Shown here piece after piece: positions 1-7,679 of a stretch of 64,000 nt of DNA. Source of the stretch: Gloeocapsa sp. PCC 73106. Its GTDB lineage: Bacteria > Cyanobacteriota > Cyanobacteriia > Cyanobacteriales > Gloeocapsaceae. The notes below the pieces were generated by a model. That model worked only from the letters and a program-made list of their open reading frames with translations, had not been told where the DNA came from and did not search any database. The position numbers and the translations under genes are program-made. How positions within the stretch are numbered: the first letter of the stretch is position 1; each line of letters starts with the position of its first letter. The DNA lies in NCBI RefSeq assembly GCF_000332035.1, contig NZ_ALVY01000223.1:1-64000 (forward strand), read 5' to 3'.

Positions 1-777
1 CCTCTACTAATCCTAGGTTTTCTAATTCTCTTTCAAATCGCTCTTCTTCTACTCCGTCTAATCTCAGATAAGTATCTACAAATCCTGAAATTAATTGTGT
101 TCTAGCAGGATCTAGTTTTAGTGTCGCTATCATCCTCAAACATTCTAACTTGACTCTTGCTCTTTCTTCTGGCTCAAACTGCATTTTTGCCATTAACGCA
201 GCAGCTATCGGAGAAGGATATCGCAAATAATCGCGCCAATTTAAGCGGTTTAATTGAATGCTGACAAAGTTAAAGTTTAATACCTGTTTATCGGGAAATG
301 TTACTATATACTCGTTGTTTTCTGGTCTTTTTGGTTCGTCAAAAGAAAATAACACCACTGGATATATAGGTATAGCGCTACGCGCCGGGGAAAGGGTAAA
401 GGGGAAAGGGGAAAGGTATACTAGATAATTATTAAGCGCGGTTTCAATTGTCCTAAACTTACCGAATATTGCGGTAATTGATATTTTTCGTCTAAACGTG
501 CGAAATAATGAAACATCCGTCTACAGAAATCTGCTTGACTACTCGCTTGATTTTCTAGATGTATCAGAAAACAACTATCTCGTCCTTGGAATTTAACTTT
601 TGCTAGTAAATCTATTTCTCTTTTCTGTCCAGAGGTAACATCGCTAAAAACCTCTTGAGGTAGAAAGGTGAGGGAGTCGGTTTCTACATATTCTGAAACT
701 GAGGGAAGAAATAGGGTGATAAATTCCCAGAAAAAGGTAGAGATGAGTTCTTTAAAGAGGCGGTCGTGGTCTATCAT
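1..777 (-). pseudogene. Rpn-family (PD-(D/E)XK transposase-like) nuclease, disrupted and incomplete
   Basis: The minus strand encodes the N-terminus of a cyanobacterial Rpn/DUF4351-type recombination-promoting nuclease from 777 (start MIDHDRLFKELI; nuclease-core-like EIDLLAKVKF and FLIHLENQ). The reading frame stops at 421 inside a repeat. The same protein resumes in another frame below 373, where IYPVVLFSFDEPKRPE is followed by a helical region that stays open to the window edge. Removing the 100-bp repeat plus one 4-bp duplication would restore QLP-IYPVV in frame, so the gene was intact before the insertion. The family acts on DNA and is linked to mobile elements. The C-terminus lies outside the window. 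Family assignment is by remembered similarity; the disruption itself is read directly. Confidence 0.8.
373..472 (-). repeat. Miniature repeat family A, copy inserted in the Rpn gene
   Basis: A 100-bp insert is flanked on both sides by GGTA (369-372 and 473-476), as expected for a 4-bp target duplication. It begins TAGCGCTA, carries GGGGAAA/GGGTAAA heptads, and ends with the family core (CTAAACTTACCGAATATTGC, reverse strand). Related copies lie at 23424, 31191, 53490, 54857 and 58667. There is no coding capacity. Confidence 0.75.
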
Positions 778-859
778 TAAAACTAACTCGGCTATCTTAA
801 CATTTATTCTAGTTTAAAAGTACCGAAAATTTAAGAAGCGATCGCCTTCATAATTTTAG

Positions 860-1008
860 GTTAAAACTGTTTCGGGGGTTGAACTAGGAGAAATTGGTTC
901 AAAATGCAACACCATGAAGAGATTGATATGTACGTCCAGAGCGATCGCTAAATTCTACCCCAAATGCTGTCCCTTCAGCTAGAATTTCTACGATAGTTTC
1001 AACTTGAC
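860..1008 (-). pseudogene. Decayed DUF4926 copy
   Basis: This stretch is a near-identical but damaged copy of the DUF4926 gene at 1794-2042 (region 1797-1966). It has a 20-bp deletion after the ACCATGA near 915 and several substitutions, including loss of similarity beyond about 1008. The deletion shifts the frame, so no DUF4926 product can be made. The two copies flank the 1042-1774 gene pair as direct repeats, which suggests duplication or insertion of the pair at this locus. Confidence 0.75.
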
Positions 1009-1041
1009 TATCTTAATTTTAAACCAATTATCATTTAAACC

Positions 1042-1392
1042 ATGCCCAAAATTACCCTAGACGTTTCCGACGAACTCGCCCAACAAATAGCCGCCGTAGG
1101 TGAGAGACTACCCGAATTATTAAGCTTGAGTTTGCAACAGTCACTCGTACCCACGCAAATTTATCATTATATTCTCGAATTTCTCACCAGTAACCCCACT
1201 CCCGAACAAATAGCAGCTTTTCGTCCCACGTCAGCAATGGTCGAACGCATGCACAACTTATTATCAAGGAATAAAAGCGGCAACCTCACCAAAAGCGAAC
1301 AATCTGAACTCTATGAATACGAACGCATCGAACACCTAATCATCATGCTCAAATCTGGCAATCTCCGCTATCTTAATCCCAACCATGAGTGA
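1042..1392 (+). CDS. Hypothetical protein upstream of an HNH nuclease
   Basis: This encodes a 116-aa soluble, helix-rich protein starting MPKITLDVSDELAQQI. The first 25 residues resemble the short beta-helix opening of ribbon-helix-helix or antitoxin-like proteins, followed by a helical body with TPEQIAAFRP and KSEQSELYEYERIEHL. I do not recognise a named family. It overlaps the next gene by 8 bp (the ATG of the HNH gene lies inside its last codons), so the two are translationally coupled and probably work together. By layout it could be an antitoxin or immunity partner, but the sequence does not prove this. Confidence 0.7.
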   Translation: MPKITLDVSDELAQQIAAVGERLPELLSLSLQQSLVPTQIYHYILEFLTSNPTPEQIAAFRPTSAMVERMHNLLSRNKSGNLTKSEQSELYEYERIEHLIIMLKSGNLRYLNPNHE

Positions 1393-1774
1393 GAGTTATA
1401 TTCCTGCTCACCTAAGGCGATTAGTCGAACAACGGGCAAATTTCGAGTGTGAATACTGCCAATTACCATCAGGATTAAGTTTTTTTCCCCACGAAATTGA
1501 CCATATCATTGCAGAAAAACACGGCGGAAAAACTGAAGCTCAGAATCTGGCTTATAGTTGTTGGCGATGCAATCGTCACAAAGGCACAGATTTAGGCTCT
1601 TTCGATCCAGAAAATCAAGAATTTTGCTTTCTCTTTAACCCCCGTACCCAAAAATGGTCAGATCATTTTACTGTTAACGGGGCTATAATCTTGGGACTAA
1701 CACCAGAAGGACGTACTACCACTCAACTTCTTCAATTGAATAATGAAGACCGATTAAAAGAACGACAACGATAA
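1385..1774 (+). CDS. HNH endonuclease
   Basis: A 129-aa single-domain HNH nuclease. Visible metal and catalytic elements are a CEYC zinc knuckle near residue 23, EIDHIIAEKHGG (the HNH His) near residues 37-48, then LAYSCWRCNRHKG near 55-67 with a second CxxC and the terminal N/H of the motif. Such proteins cut or nick DNA using one metal ion. The short size matches stand-alone cyanobacterial HNH genes. It overlaps the preceding gene by 8 bp. No methyltransferase or other restriction partner is nearby, so the pair is a candidate minimal nuclease module of unknown target. Confidence 0.85.
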   Translation: MSESYIPAHLRRLVEQRANFECEYCQLPSGLSFFPHEIDHIIAEKHGGKTEAQNLAYSCWRCNRHKGTDLGSFDPENQEFCFLFNPRTQKWSDHFTVNGAIILGLTPEGRTTTQLLQLNNEDRLKERQR

Positions 1775-1793
1775 AATGAGATAATTATCCTAC

Positions 1794-2042
1794 TTAGTTT
1801 AAAACTGTTTCGGGGGTTGAACTAGGAGAAATTGGTTCAAAATGCAACACCATGAATTGATCTGGACGTAATCCAAGAGATTGATATGTACGTCCAGTGC
1901 GATCGCTGAACTCTACCTCAAATGCTGTTCCTTCAGCTAAAATTTCTACGATAGTTCCAACTTGACCACGCAAAAGGTTGTATGTAGGCAGATTGACTAT
2001 TAGTGCTACTATATTTAGTAACTTAATTGTTTCTTGACTCAT
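1794..2042 (-). CDS. DUF4926 domain protein (likely antitoxin-type partner)
   Basis: An 82-aa protein: MSQETIKLLNIVALIVNLP, then LLRGQVGTIVEILAEG and AFEVEFSDRTGRTY, a small beta-barrel pattern typical of DUF4926. In cyanobacteria this family commonly follows a DUF6883 gene. Here the sequence just upstream (2062-2169) is the C-terminal tail of such a gene, so the partner has been lost and DUF4926 is an orphan. A second, broken copy lies at 860-1008. The toxin-antitoxin role is inference from gene pairing. Confidence 0.75.
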   Translation of the reverse strand: MSQETIKLLNIVALIVNLPTYNLLRGQVGTIVEILAEGTAFEVEFSDRTGRTYQSLGLRPDQFMVLHFEPISPSSTPETVLN

Positions 2043-2061
2043 TTTTAATTAGCTTAAGGAG

Positions 2062-2169
2062 TTACAAAGGATAGCAAGTGGTCAACCGGGGAATATTAGA
2101 ACCATATTCGATAATCCAAGCACTCCGAACGGTTGCACTTCTATTTTGCCGCTCTTCTGTGTTTCGTGA
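2062..2169 (-). pseudogene. C-terminal remnant of a DUF6883-like gene
   Basis: Between hemA and DUF4926 the minus strand has 35 sense codons ending in TAA, including ATVRSAWIIEYGSNIPRLTT and CYPL. This fits my recollection of the conserved C-terminus of DUF6883 proteins (RSAWI...FPRLTTCY). There is no start and the rest of the gene is missing; the fragment begins directly at the hemA stop codon. It sits immediately upstream of DUF4926, as an intact DUF6883 gene normally would. It is read as a deletion remnant. Confidence 0.6.
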
Positions 2170-3456
2170 CTAGCTGTATTGTTCAGTAATGTCTAAGTTA
2201 AAGAGCATTTGCAGAGATTGGAGACAGAGACGACGAGCTTCTATGTCTTGTTGAGCTCTCAGTTGAATCATAGGCTCATGGAGAATTTTATTAACGATAC
2301 CACGAGTAAGGGCTTCGATGACCTCTTGATGTTTTTCTCCGAATTCTGCACCTAGTCGAGATAGAGCTTTTTCTAGTTCTTGTTCGCGAATGTCTTCTAC
2401 TTTACTGCGCAAACAGACGATAGTGGGTACAGTTTCTAAAGACTGACACCAAAGTTCAAAAGCGGCTACTTCTTCTTCTAGTAAACCCTCAGCTTCTTGA
2501 GCCATCTGACGGCGTGTTTCGTGATTAGCAGCAACTACGGCTTTAAGATCGTCTACGTTGTAGGATTCTATTTGAGGGATGGTGCTGACGTCAGAAGCAA
2601 CGTTACGCGGTACAGAGATATCGATGACCATGAGGGATTGATCAGCTGGTAAAACGCTCTCTAAGGGCTCTTTGCAGATGATGGGTTGGGTTGCTCCAGT
2701 GCTGGTAAAGACTAGATCGGAATTGGCGATCGCTTCGAGCATAGCTGAAAGGGGTTGAATGTTCAAGGAAGCTTGAGGAAACTGCTGGGCTAATTCCTGG
2801 GCGCGTCTTTCGGAACGATTGACTATGGTGATATTGTTTACTCCCTTGGAGAGTAGATGTTGTACCAGTAAGCGGGACATTTTCCCTGCTCCGATGATCG
2901 TGACTCGAGCCTTGCTTAGGTCACTGACTTTGGTGTAAGCTAGTTCTACCGCTGCAGAACTAATCGAAACCGCACCAGTACCGATACTAGTTTCGGTACG
3001 CACTCTTTTACCTGCGGTCATCGCTTGCTTAAATAAGCGATCTAGTAATTGATCGATACCTTGGTACTTTTGGGCGAGTTTGTGAGCTGTTTTTACCTGA
3101 GCGAGGATTTGTCCTTCTCCGAGGACTAAACTTTCTAAACCCGCAGCTACCCGCATCAGATGTCTAACTGCGTCTTGATGTAGCAAGATGAATAAATGTC
3201 TTCTGAGTTGATGGTGGGGTATTTCGCCGATTTCAGCGAGGAATTGGATGATTTCTATTACCCCTTGCTTGGTTTCTTTTGTAACTGCATATATCTCTAG
3301 ACGGTTACAAGTACTGATAATGCTCACTTCTTCAATGTGGGGGTAGCTATGTAAATGGGTAATAGCTTCTTCCAGTTTAGCTTCGGGAATGCTCAGTTTT
3401 TCACGAATTTCTACTGGCGCCGTTTTATGACTTAAACCCACAACTGCAATATTCAT
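2170..3456 (-). CDS. hemA: Glutamyl-tRNA reductase
   Basis: This enzyme makes glutamate-1-semialdehyde from glutamyl-tRNA(Glu) with NADPH, the first committed step of tetrapyrrole (chlorophyll, haem, bilin) synthesis in cyanobacteria. The 428-aa length is normal. The N-terminal catalytic domain has [15 protein letters not shown] and the active-site Cys in STCNRLEIY. The central Rossmann domain has [12 protein letters not shown] followed by VNRSERRA, and the C-terminal helical dimerisation domain runs from about 310. The ATG start at 3456 places the usual [14 protein letters not shown] first. glpX lies upstream in the same direction with a hairpin between them, so hemA probably has its own promoter in 3457-3590. 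Confidence 0.97.
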   Translation of the reverse strand: MNIAVVGLSHKTAPVEIREKLSIPEAKLEEAITHLHSYPHIEEVSIISTCNRLEIYAVTKETKQGVIEIIQFLAEIGEIPHHQLRRHLFILLHQDAVRHLMRVAAGLESLVLGEGQILAQVKTAHKLAQKYQGIDQLLDRLFKQAMTAGKRVRTETSIGTGAVSISSAAVELAYTKVSDLSKARVTIIGAGKMSRLLVQHLLSKGVNNITIVNRSERRAQELAQQFPQASLNIQPLSAMLEAIANSDLVFTSTGATQPIICKEPLESVLPADQSLMVIDISVPRNVASDVSTIPQIESYNVDDLKAVVAANHETRRQMAQEAEGLLEEEVAAFELWCQSLETVPTIVCLRSKVEDIREQELEKALSRLGAEFGEKHQEVIEALTRGIVNKILHEPMIQLRAQQDIEARRLCLQSLQMLFNLDITEQYS

Positions 3457-3590
3457 GTGTTCTCCCAGATTTATGTTATTTATGTGGTGATATGGGTAAA
3501 TTTTAAGTACGCGAACAATGGTACAACCATTGCAATTTAGACCAAATTGGTATTAAAAAGAAATGTTTTGATAAAAAAATTTATATTGCC

Positions 3591-3619
3591 AGAAGTGGCG
3601 GGCTTTAATTGCCACTTCT
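3591..3619 (-). terminator. Hairpin between glpX and hemA
   Basis: The perfect 9-bp inverted repeat AGAAGTGGC / GCCACTTCT has an 11-nt loop. It lies 15 nt after the glpX stop on the minus strand. The immediate T-run (TTTTTC) is on the plus-strand side; on the minus strand a T7 tract follows about 12 nt later. It is probably the glpX terminator, but the orientation is not certain. Confidence 0.6.
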
Positions 3620-3633
3620 TTTTCAATCAAGTT

Positions 3634-4671
3634 TTACTTCAATTGTAACAATTTGGGTTCGGCGAACATATGCACGGTATCTACGAAGCGAGCGGTTTTG
3701 GACTGGCTGGAGATAACTAAACTTTGGGTTCTGGCCCCACCTTGGAAAAAGCGTACGCCATCCATAAGTGTACCAGGGGTAATACCGCATGCAGCAAAAA
3801 GGACGGTATTGCCACAGGCGAGTTCTTCGGCGTCATAAACGCGATCGGGATCTTCGATACCCATGGATTTTAGTCGGGCGATATTGTTTTCTTTGCTTTC
3901 CCCGATCAAACCGGTTTTGACAATTTCTGGATCATAGACTAGCTGTCCTTGGAAATGTCCTCCCAAACAGCGCATAGCGGCAGCACTAATTACGCCTTCG
4001 GGCGCGGCGCCGATACCCATCAGAGCGTGAATATTGGTTCCTGAAAAGGCGCAGGAAATCGCTGCGGAAACGTCTCCGTCACTAATCAATCTTACTCGTG
4101 CGCCAACTTGACGAATTTCGTTGATAAGATCTTTGTGACGAGGGCGATCCATAACCACTACTACTAATTCTTCCACCGCACGATTCATGCAATCAGAGAG
4201 AATCTGTAAATTATGAGTGGCGGACTTGTTAATATCAAGGTGGTTTTTGGCTACAGAGGGAGCAGCTAGTTTTTTCATATAAAAATCGGGAGCTTGGAAT
4301 AAGCCTCCTTTTTCGGAAATAGCTAAAACCGCCATGGAGCCATTTTGCCCTTTAGAAACGAGGTTTGTTCCTTCACAGGGATCTACCGCTATATCTATCT
4401 CTACTAATTCTTCGGGATTACAGAAAAGATGGGCATCTTCTTGAGTACAAATACCTACTTGTTCTCCAATATAAAGCATGGGTGCATCATCTCTTTCCCC
4501 TTCGCCGATGACGATGCGACCCCGCATATGAATTTTATTGAGTCTTTCGCGCATTGCTTCTACCGCAACTAGATCAGCGGTGTTATTGTCACCTTTTCCC
4601 ATCCATTTGGAAGACGCGATCGCTGCTTGTTCCACAACCTCAATAATTTCTAAGCCGAGAGTACTTTCCAC
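3634..4671 (-). CDS. glpX: Class II fructose-1,6-/sedoheptulose-1,7-bisphosphatase (GlpX type)
   Basis: This is the Calvin-cycle phosphatase of cyanobacteria, dephosphorylating FBP and SBP. At 345 aa it has the GlpX signatures: [16 protein letters not shown] near the N-terminus, [15 protein letters not shown] (metal-binding acidic residues), [20 protein letters not shown] and [17 protein letters not shown]. Translation starts at a GTG (4671) preceded about 9 nt upstream by a strong AGGAGG site, giving the conserved [12 protein letters not shown] start. A class I FBPase (fbp) also lies in the window at 12685. The downstream hairpin separates it from hemA. Confidence 0.95.
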   Translation of the reverse strand: MESTLGLEIIEVVEQAAIASSKWMGKGDNNTADLVAVEAMRERLNKIHMRGRIVIGEGERDDAPMLYIGEQVGICTQEDAHLFCNPEELVEIDIAVDPCEGTNLVSKGQNGSMAVLAISEKGGLFQAPDFYMKKLAAPSVAKNHLDINKSATHNLQILSDCMNRAVEELVVVVMDRPRHKDLINEIRQVGARVRLISDGDVSAAISCAFSGTNIHALMGIGAAPEGVISAAAMRCLGGHFQGQLVYDPEIVKTGLIGESKENNIARLKSMGIEDPDRVYDAEELACGNTVLFAACGITPGTLMDGVRFFQGGARTQSLVISSQSKTARFVDTVHMFAEPKLLQLK

Positions 4672-4814
4672 TTAATAATTCCTCCTGATTGAGTCATTTA
4701 TGTTGCTGTTTTAATCTATCTCTCAACTGAAAAGTCTATCAGAGTTTGGGATCGCGTTGATTGTTGTCTTAGCCAAGTTTATGTTAAGTTTTGAAAGGAA
4801 GAGGCGACGATCGC

Positions 4815-5081
4815 TTATTGGCTAGGGGGATCAGGAATAACGCAGCAGTTTACCTCGTTGATGCAAATTTTGCCCCATTGAAGAGCCCAGCGCACCAATT
4901 CTACACGGTTATCAGTACCCGTTTTAGTTAAAATATTACTGATATGGTTGTCGACGGTACGTTTGCTAATTTCGAGATTCTGGGAAATCTCCAGATTAGT
5001 CATACCATTGGCAACTAATTGTAAAATTTCTAGTTCTCGTTCCGAAAGATTAGCCTGCTTTTTTAGCTTTTGAATGCTCAT
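4815..5081 (-). CDS. pedR: Small LuxR-type regulator, PedR-like
   Basis: An 88-aa protein that is almost only a GerE/LuxR helix-turn-helix: LSERELEILQLVANGMTN, LEISQNLEISKRTVDNHISN, ILTKTGTDNRVELVRWAL. There is no receiver domain. Cysteines occur at 73, 79 and 80. PedR of Synechocystis is a small single-domain LuxR regulator that senses photosynthetic electron flow through thioredoxin and a cysteine near position 80, and this protein fits in size and Cys position. It lies upstream of glpX in the same direction, 143 bp apart. Assignment is by similarity in architecture; another small NarL-type regulator is possible. Confidence 0.65.
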   Translation of the reverse strand: MSIQKLKKQANLSERELEILQLVANGMTNLEISQNLEISKRTVDNHISNILTKTGTDNRVELVRWALQWGKICINEVNCCVIPDPPSQ

Positions 5082-5189
5082 AAGTATTTCTTCTTTAGTA
5101 GATTTACCTAAACGTTGGTTCTATTGTAGATGATGATCGAGAGCTAGAGGTCAAAATTACAGCTTTTTTTGATATTTTGAGGTATTAAT

Positions 5190-6200
5190 GTGAGTGAACC
5201 GTCCATTATCTGTTTAGGAGAAATACTCTTTGACTATTTAGCCGATCAGGTGGGAAGCTCTCTAGAGGAAGTGACTTCCTGGAGTCCTTACCCGGGAGGA
5301 GCGATCGCCAACGTCGCTTGTGCTTTAGTTAAATTGGGAACAGCCTCTGCTTATATAGGTTGTATCGGCTCGGATGACAATGGAACACAATTACTAAAAC
5401 TTTTAACCGAGACCGGAGTCAATAGCACAGGAGTAGTGCATCATCCCACAGCAGTGACTCGTAGAGTTTATGTTTTAAGAGAGCCAGATGGTGATCGCAC
5501 TTTTGCCGGCTTTGGAGATTATCCCCCTGATGCTTTCGCAGATACTTATTTAACCCCGGAAAATTTACCATCAGAACTATTCATTGGGGCTAATTTCCTA
5601 GTGCTCGGTACCATAGGGTTAGCTTACCCCCACACCCGTCAAGCTATTTGGCGCGCTTTAGAACTAGCGGATTATTACAATCTTAAAGTCGTGTTAGACG
5701 TCAATTGGCGTCCAGTCTTTTGGCAAAAGCCAGAGGAAGCTAAACCCCTGATCACTCAGTTATTAAAATCAATAGACTTTCTCAAGCTTTCTGGAGCTGA
5801 AGCGGAGTGGTTATTTAACACCAAAGATGCTGGTGCGATCGCTCATCGTCTCGATCCGGTAGAGGGGGTATTGGTAACCGATGGAGCTTTAGCCGTTAGT
5901 TACTGTCTCCGAGACAACGAAGGTAAAATCACCCCCCCAGAGTTTCCAGTTGTAGATACCACAGGCGCCGGAGATAGTTTCGTGGCGGGTTTCATACATC
6001 AGCTACAAAAAAGAGGTATTAGTTCTCTCGATGACCCAGACACAGCCAGAGCTATAGTTACCTACGCCTGTGTGGTGGGAGGGTTGACGACTACTAAACT
6101 TGGAGCGATCGCCGCCCAACCCACGGGAGCTGAAGTGGAAGCTAATCTAGAGCGTATAAATCTTCAGCTTGACCAAAAGCAAAACGATAAGAATTCCTGA
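5190..6200 (+). CDS. PfkB-family carbohydrate kinase (fructokinase-like)
   Basis: A 336-aa ribokinase/PfkB-fold sugar kinase. The N-terminus SIICLGEILFDYLAD is followed by YPGGAIANVACALVKLG (the first PfkB signature), YIGCIGSDDNGTQLL, and near the C-terminus the anion-hole and catalytic motif DTTGAGDSFVAGFI with the catalytic Asp. Such enzymes phosphorylate fructose or related sugars with ATP; fructose is the most likely substrate but is not proven. Translation starts at GTG 5190, because the ATG two bases earlier runs into TGA; GAGG lies a few nt upstream. Its last 59 bp overlap the convergent MFS gene. Confidence 0.88.
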   Translation: MSEPSIICLGEILFDYLADQVGSSLEEVTSWSPYPGGAIANVACALVKLGTASAYIGCIGSDDNGTQLLKLLTETGVNSTGVVHHPTAVTRRVYVLREPDGDRTFAGFGDYPPDAFADTYLTPENLPSELFIGANFLVLGTIGLAYPHTRQAIWRALELADYYNLKVVLDVNWRPVFWQKPEEAKPLITQLLKSIDFLKLSGAEAEWLFNTKDAGAIAHRLDPVEGVLVTDGALAVSYCLRDNEGKITPPEFPVVDTTGAGDSFVAGFIHQLQKRGISSLDDPDTARAIVTYACVVGGLTTTKLGAIAAQPTGAEVEANLERINLQLDQKQNDKNS

Positions 6201-7380
6201 GATTTTTATTGCAAAAGAAGATGAAGCTTAGTAGAGCTAAGACTGATAAAACGATAGAAATACCAAATAAACCTCTATAACCCAGTGGTTCAGCGAAAAA
6301 CCCTAAAATTGGTCCAGCTAGGGCTATACCTAGATCAAAACCGCCAATACACAGAGCAAAAACCCGACCTCTTTCCCAAGAGTGACAGCGATCAGACATC
6401 AGAGCAATAACCATAGGGATTAATACTCCTCCACCAGCTCCTTCAAAAATCGCTGCTAAGATTAAACTCCTGGGAGAGTCGGCTATGGTAAGAAAAGTCA
6501 TCGACACAATATAACAGCAGAGACTAGCGGAGATAAATAGCCCTCTTCCATAGATATCAGAAATGCCACCGACGCCTATCCGCGCTGAAAAACTAGCGAT
6601 AGCAATAATAGTATAAAACAAGCCTACATTAAACCCCTGGAGCTCTTCTTGAATAAATAGAGGTACAAAAGCAGCCAAATTACCAAAAACTAAACCAATT
6701 AAAAATAAAACGAACGTTAAAACCCCGATCCCTCTACGAGTTAGTAATTGAGTTAAATTCAAAGGAACAATAGCAGTTTCTGCCGATTTGTGTTGTTGCT
6801 TACTATCTTTAACGCTCAGAGTTAGTAAAAAAGCAAAAAAACTCAAAACTCCAGAGACCAAAAAAAGAGGGAAATCACCCATGTCAGCTTGAATAAACCC
6901 CCCTAAGGCTGGACCAATCGCCATACCCAGTGGCATCCCTAGAGTCATATAACCGATAATTTCACCCCTTTGCTTAACGGGGGATAAATCCACAACTAGA
7001 GAGCTGTAACCAGTAGTAAAAGCAGCGATACTGATACCATGATAAGCTCGTATAAGCATCAATCCAGGAATCGAGTCTAGAAGTAAATAGCCCAGAGGAG
7101 CGCTCATAGCTACAAGGGTGCCAATTAACACAACTATTTTGCGACTACGATGATCGGCTATACGGCCTAACCAAGTTCTTGATAGTAATAATCCAATGGC
7201 AAAACTCCCCATCACTATCCCTACTTGTTGTTTGGTACCACCCATCTCTACGATGTAAGTCGGTAGGGTGGGGAGTAAAGCGGTGATACTCATCCAAAAG
7301 AGCAGGGCGACTAGGAATAAATTGAGTAGATTTCTTCTTACACTCGGCTTTAAAGACTTGAGAGTTCTTAGAGGGTTCAC
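6142..7380 (-). CDS. Major facilitator superfamily transporter
   Basis: A 412-aa inner-membrane carrier with about 12 hydrophobic segments in two halves, and the MFS loop 2-3 motif as GRIADHRSRKIVVLIG. A hydrophilic central loop (VKDSKQQHKSAETAIV) separates the halves. The profile suggests a drug/metabolite efflux-type permease, but the substrate cannot be inferred. The start is GTG at 7380 (MNPLRTLKSLKPSVRRN). The 3' end overlaps the convergent sugar kinase gene by 59 bp, so the two transcripts are antisense to each other over their tails. Confidence 0.9.
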   Translation of the reverse strand: MNPLRTLKSLKPSVRRNLLNLFLVALLFWMSITALLPTLPTYIVEMGGTKQQVGIVMGSFAIGLLLSRTWLGRIADHRSRKIVVLIGTLVAMSAPLGYLLLDSIPGLMLIRAYHGISIAAFTTGYSSLVVDLSPVKQRGEIIGYMTLGMPLGMAIGPALGGFIQADMGDFPLFLVSGVLSFFAFLLTLSVKDSKQQHKSAETAIVPLNLTQLLTRRGIGVLTFVLFLIGLVFGNLAAFVPLFIQEELQGFNVGLFYTIIAIASFSARIGVGGISDIYGRGLFISASLCCYIVSMTFLTIADSPRSLILAAIFEGAGGGVLIPMVIALMSDRCHSWERGRVFALCIGGFDLGIALAGPILGFFAEPLGYRGLFGISIVLSVLALLSFIFFCNKNLRNSYRFAFGQAEDLYALD

Positions 7381-7463
7381 TGTGGCAATTATTTAAGGCT
7401 AATACCTTTATATCTTAAAGGTAAAATTCATAACCTTTCCAGGTTAACTCGCAACGAATTTGG

Positions 7464-7679
7464 CTAAATCACCTCTAGATACTGACTTTCTACTAAGAAG
7501 GATCCCGATTTGAATTGAACACACCAATAGTTTCCAGGAGTGCGATCGCTTACTAGCCCCTCTTCCCCTATGGTTACTACTGTATTTGGACGTAGCATAG
7601 GCATAGGTTCCGCTGTTTTAAAATAGGGGGGTAAACTGGTTACCTTTACTCTATCTCCTACCTTAAGTTCTGACGACAT
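7464..7679 (-). CDS. sipA: SipA-like regulatory protein (DUF3148)
   Basis: A 71-aa small beta-rich protein: VGDRVKVTSLPPYFKTAEP, MPMLRP, GEEGLVSDRTPGNYWCVQF, FLVESQYLE. This matches the cyanobacterial SipA family, known to bind the sensor kinase NblS (Hik33) and modulate stress and high-light signalling through NblS/RpaB. The length is normal. Unusually its start codon lies inside the last codons of the preceding DndD-like gene (17-bp overlap), so translation may be coupled although the functions appear unrelated. Confidence 0.75.
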   Translation of the reverse strand: MSSELKVGDRVKVTSLPPYFKTAEPMPMLRPNTVVTIGEEGLVSDRTPGNYWCVQFKSGSFLVESQYLEVI

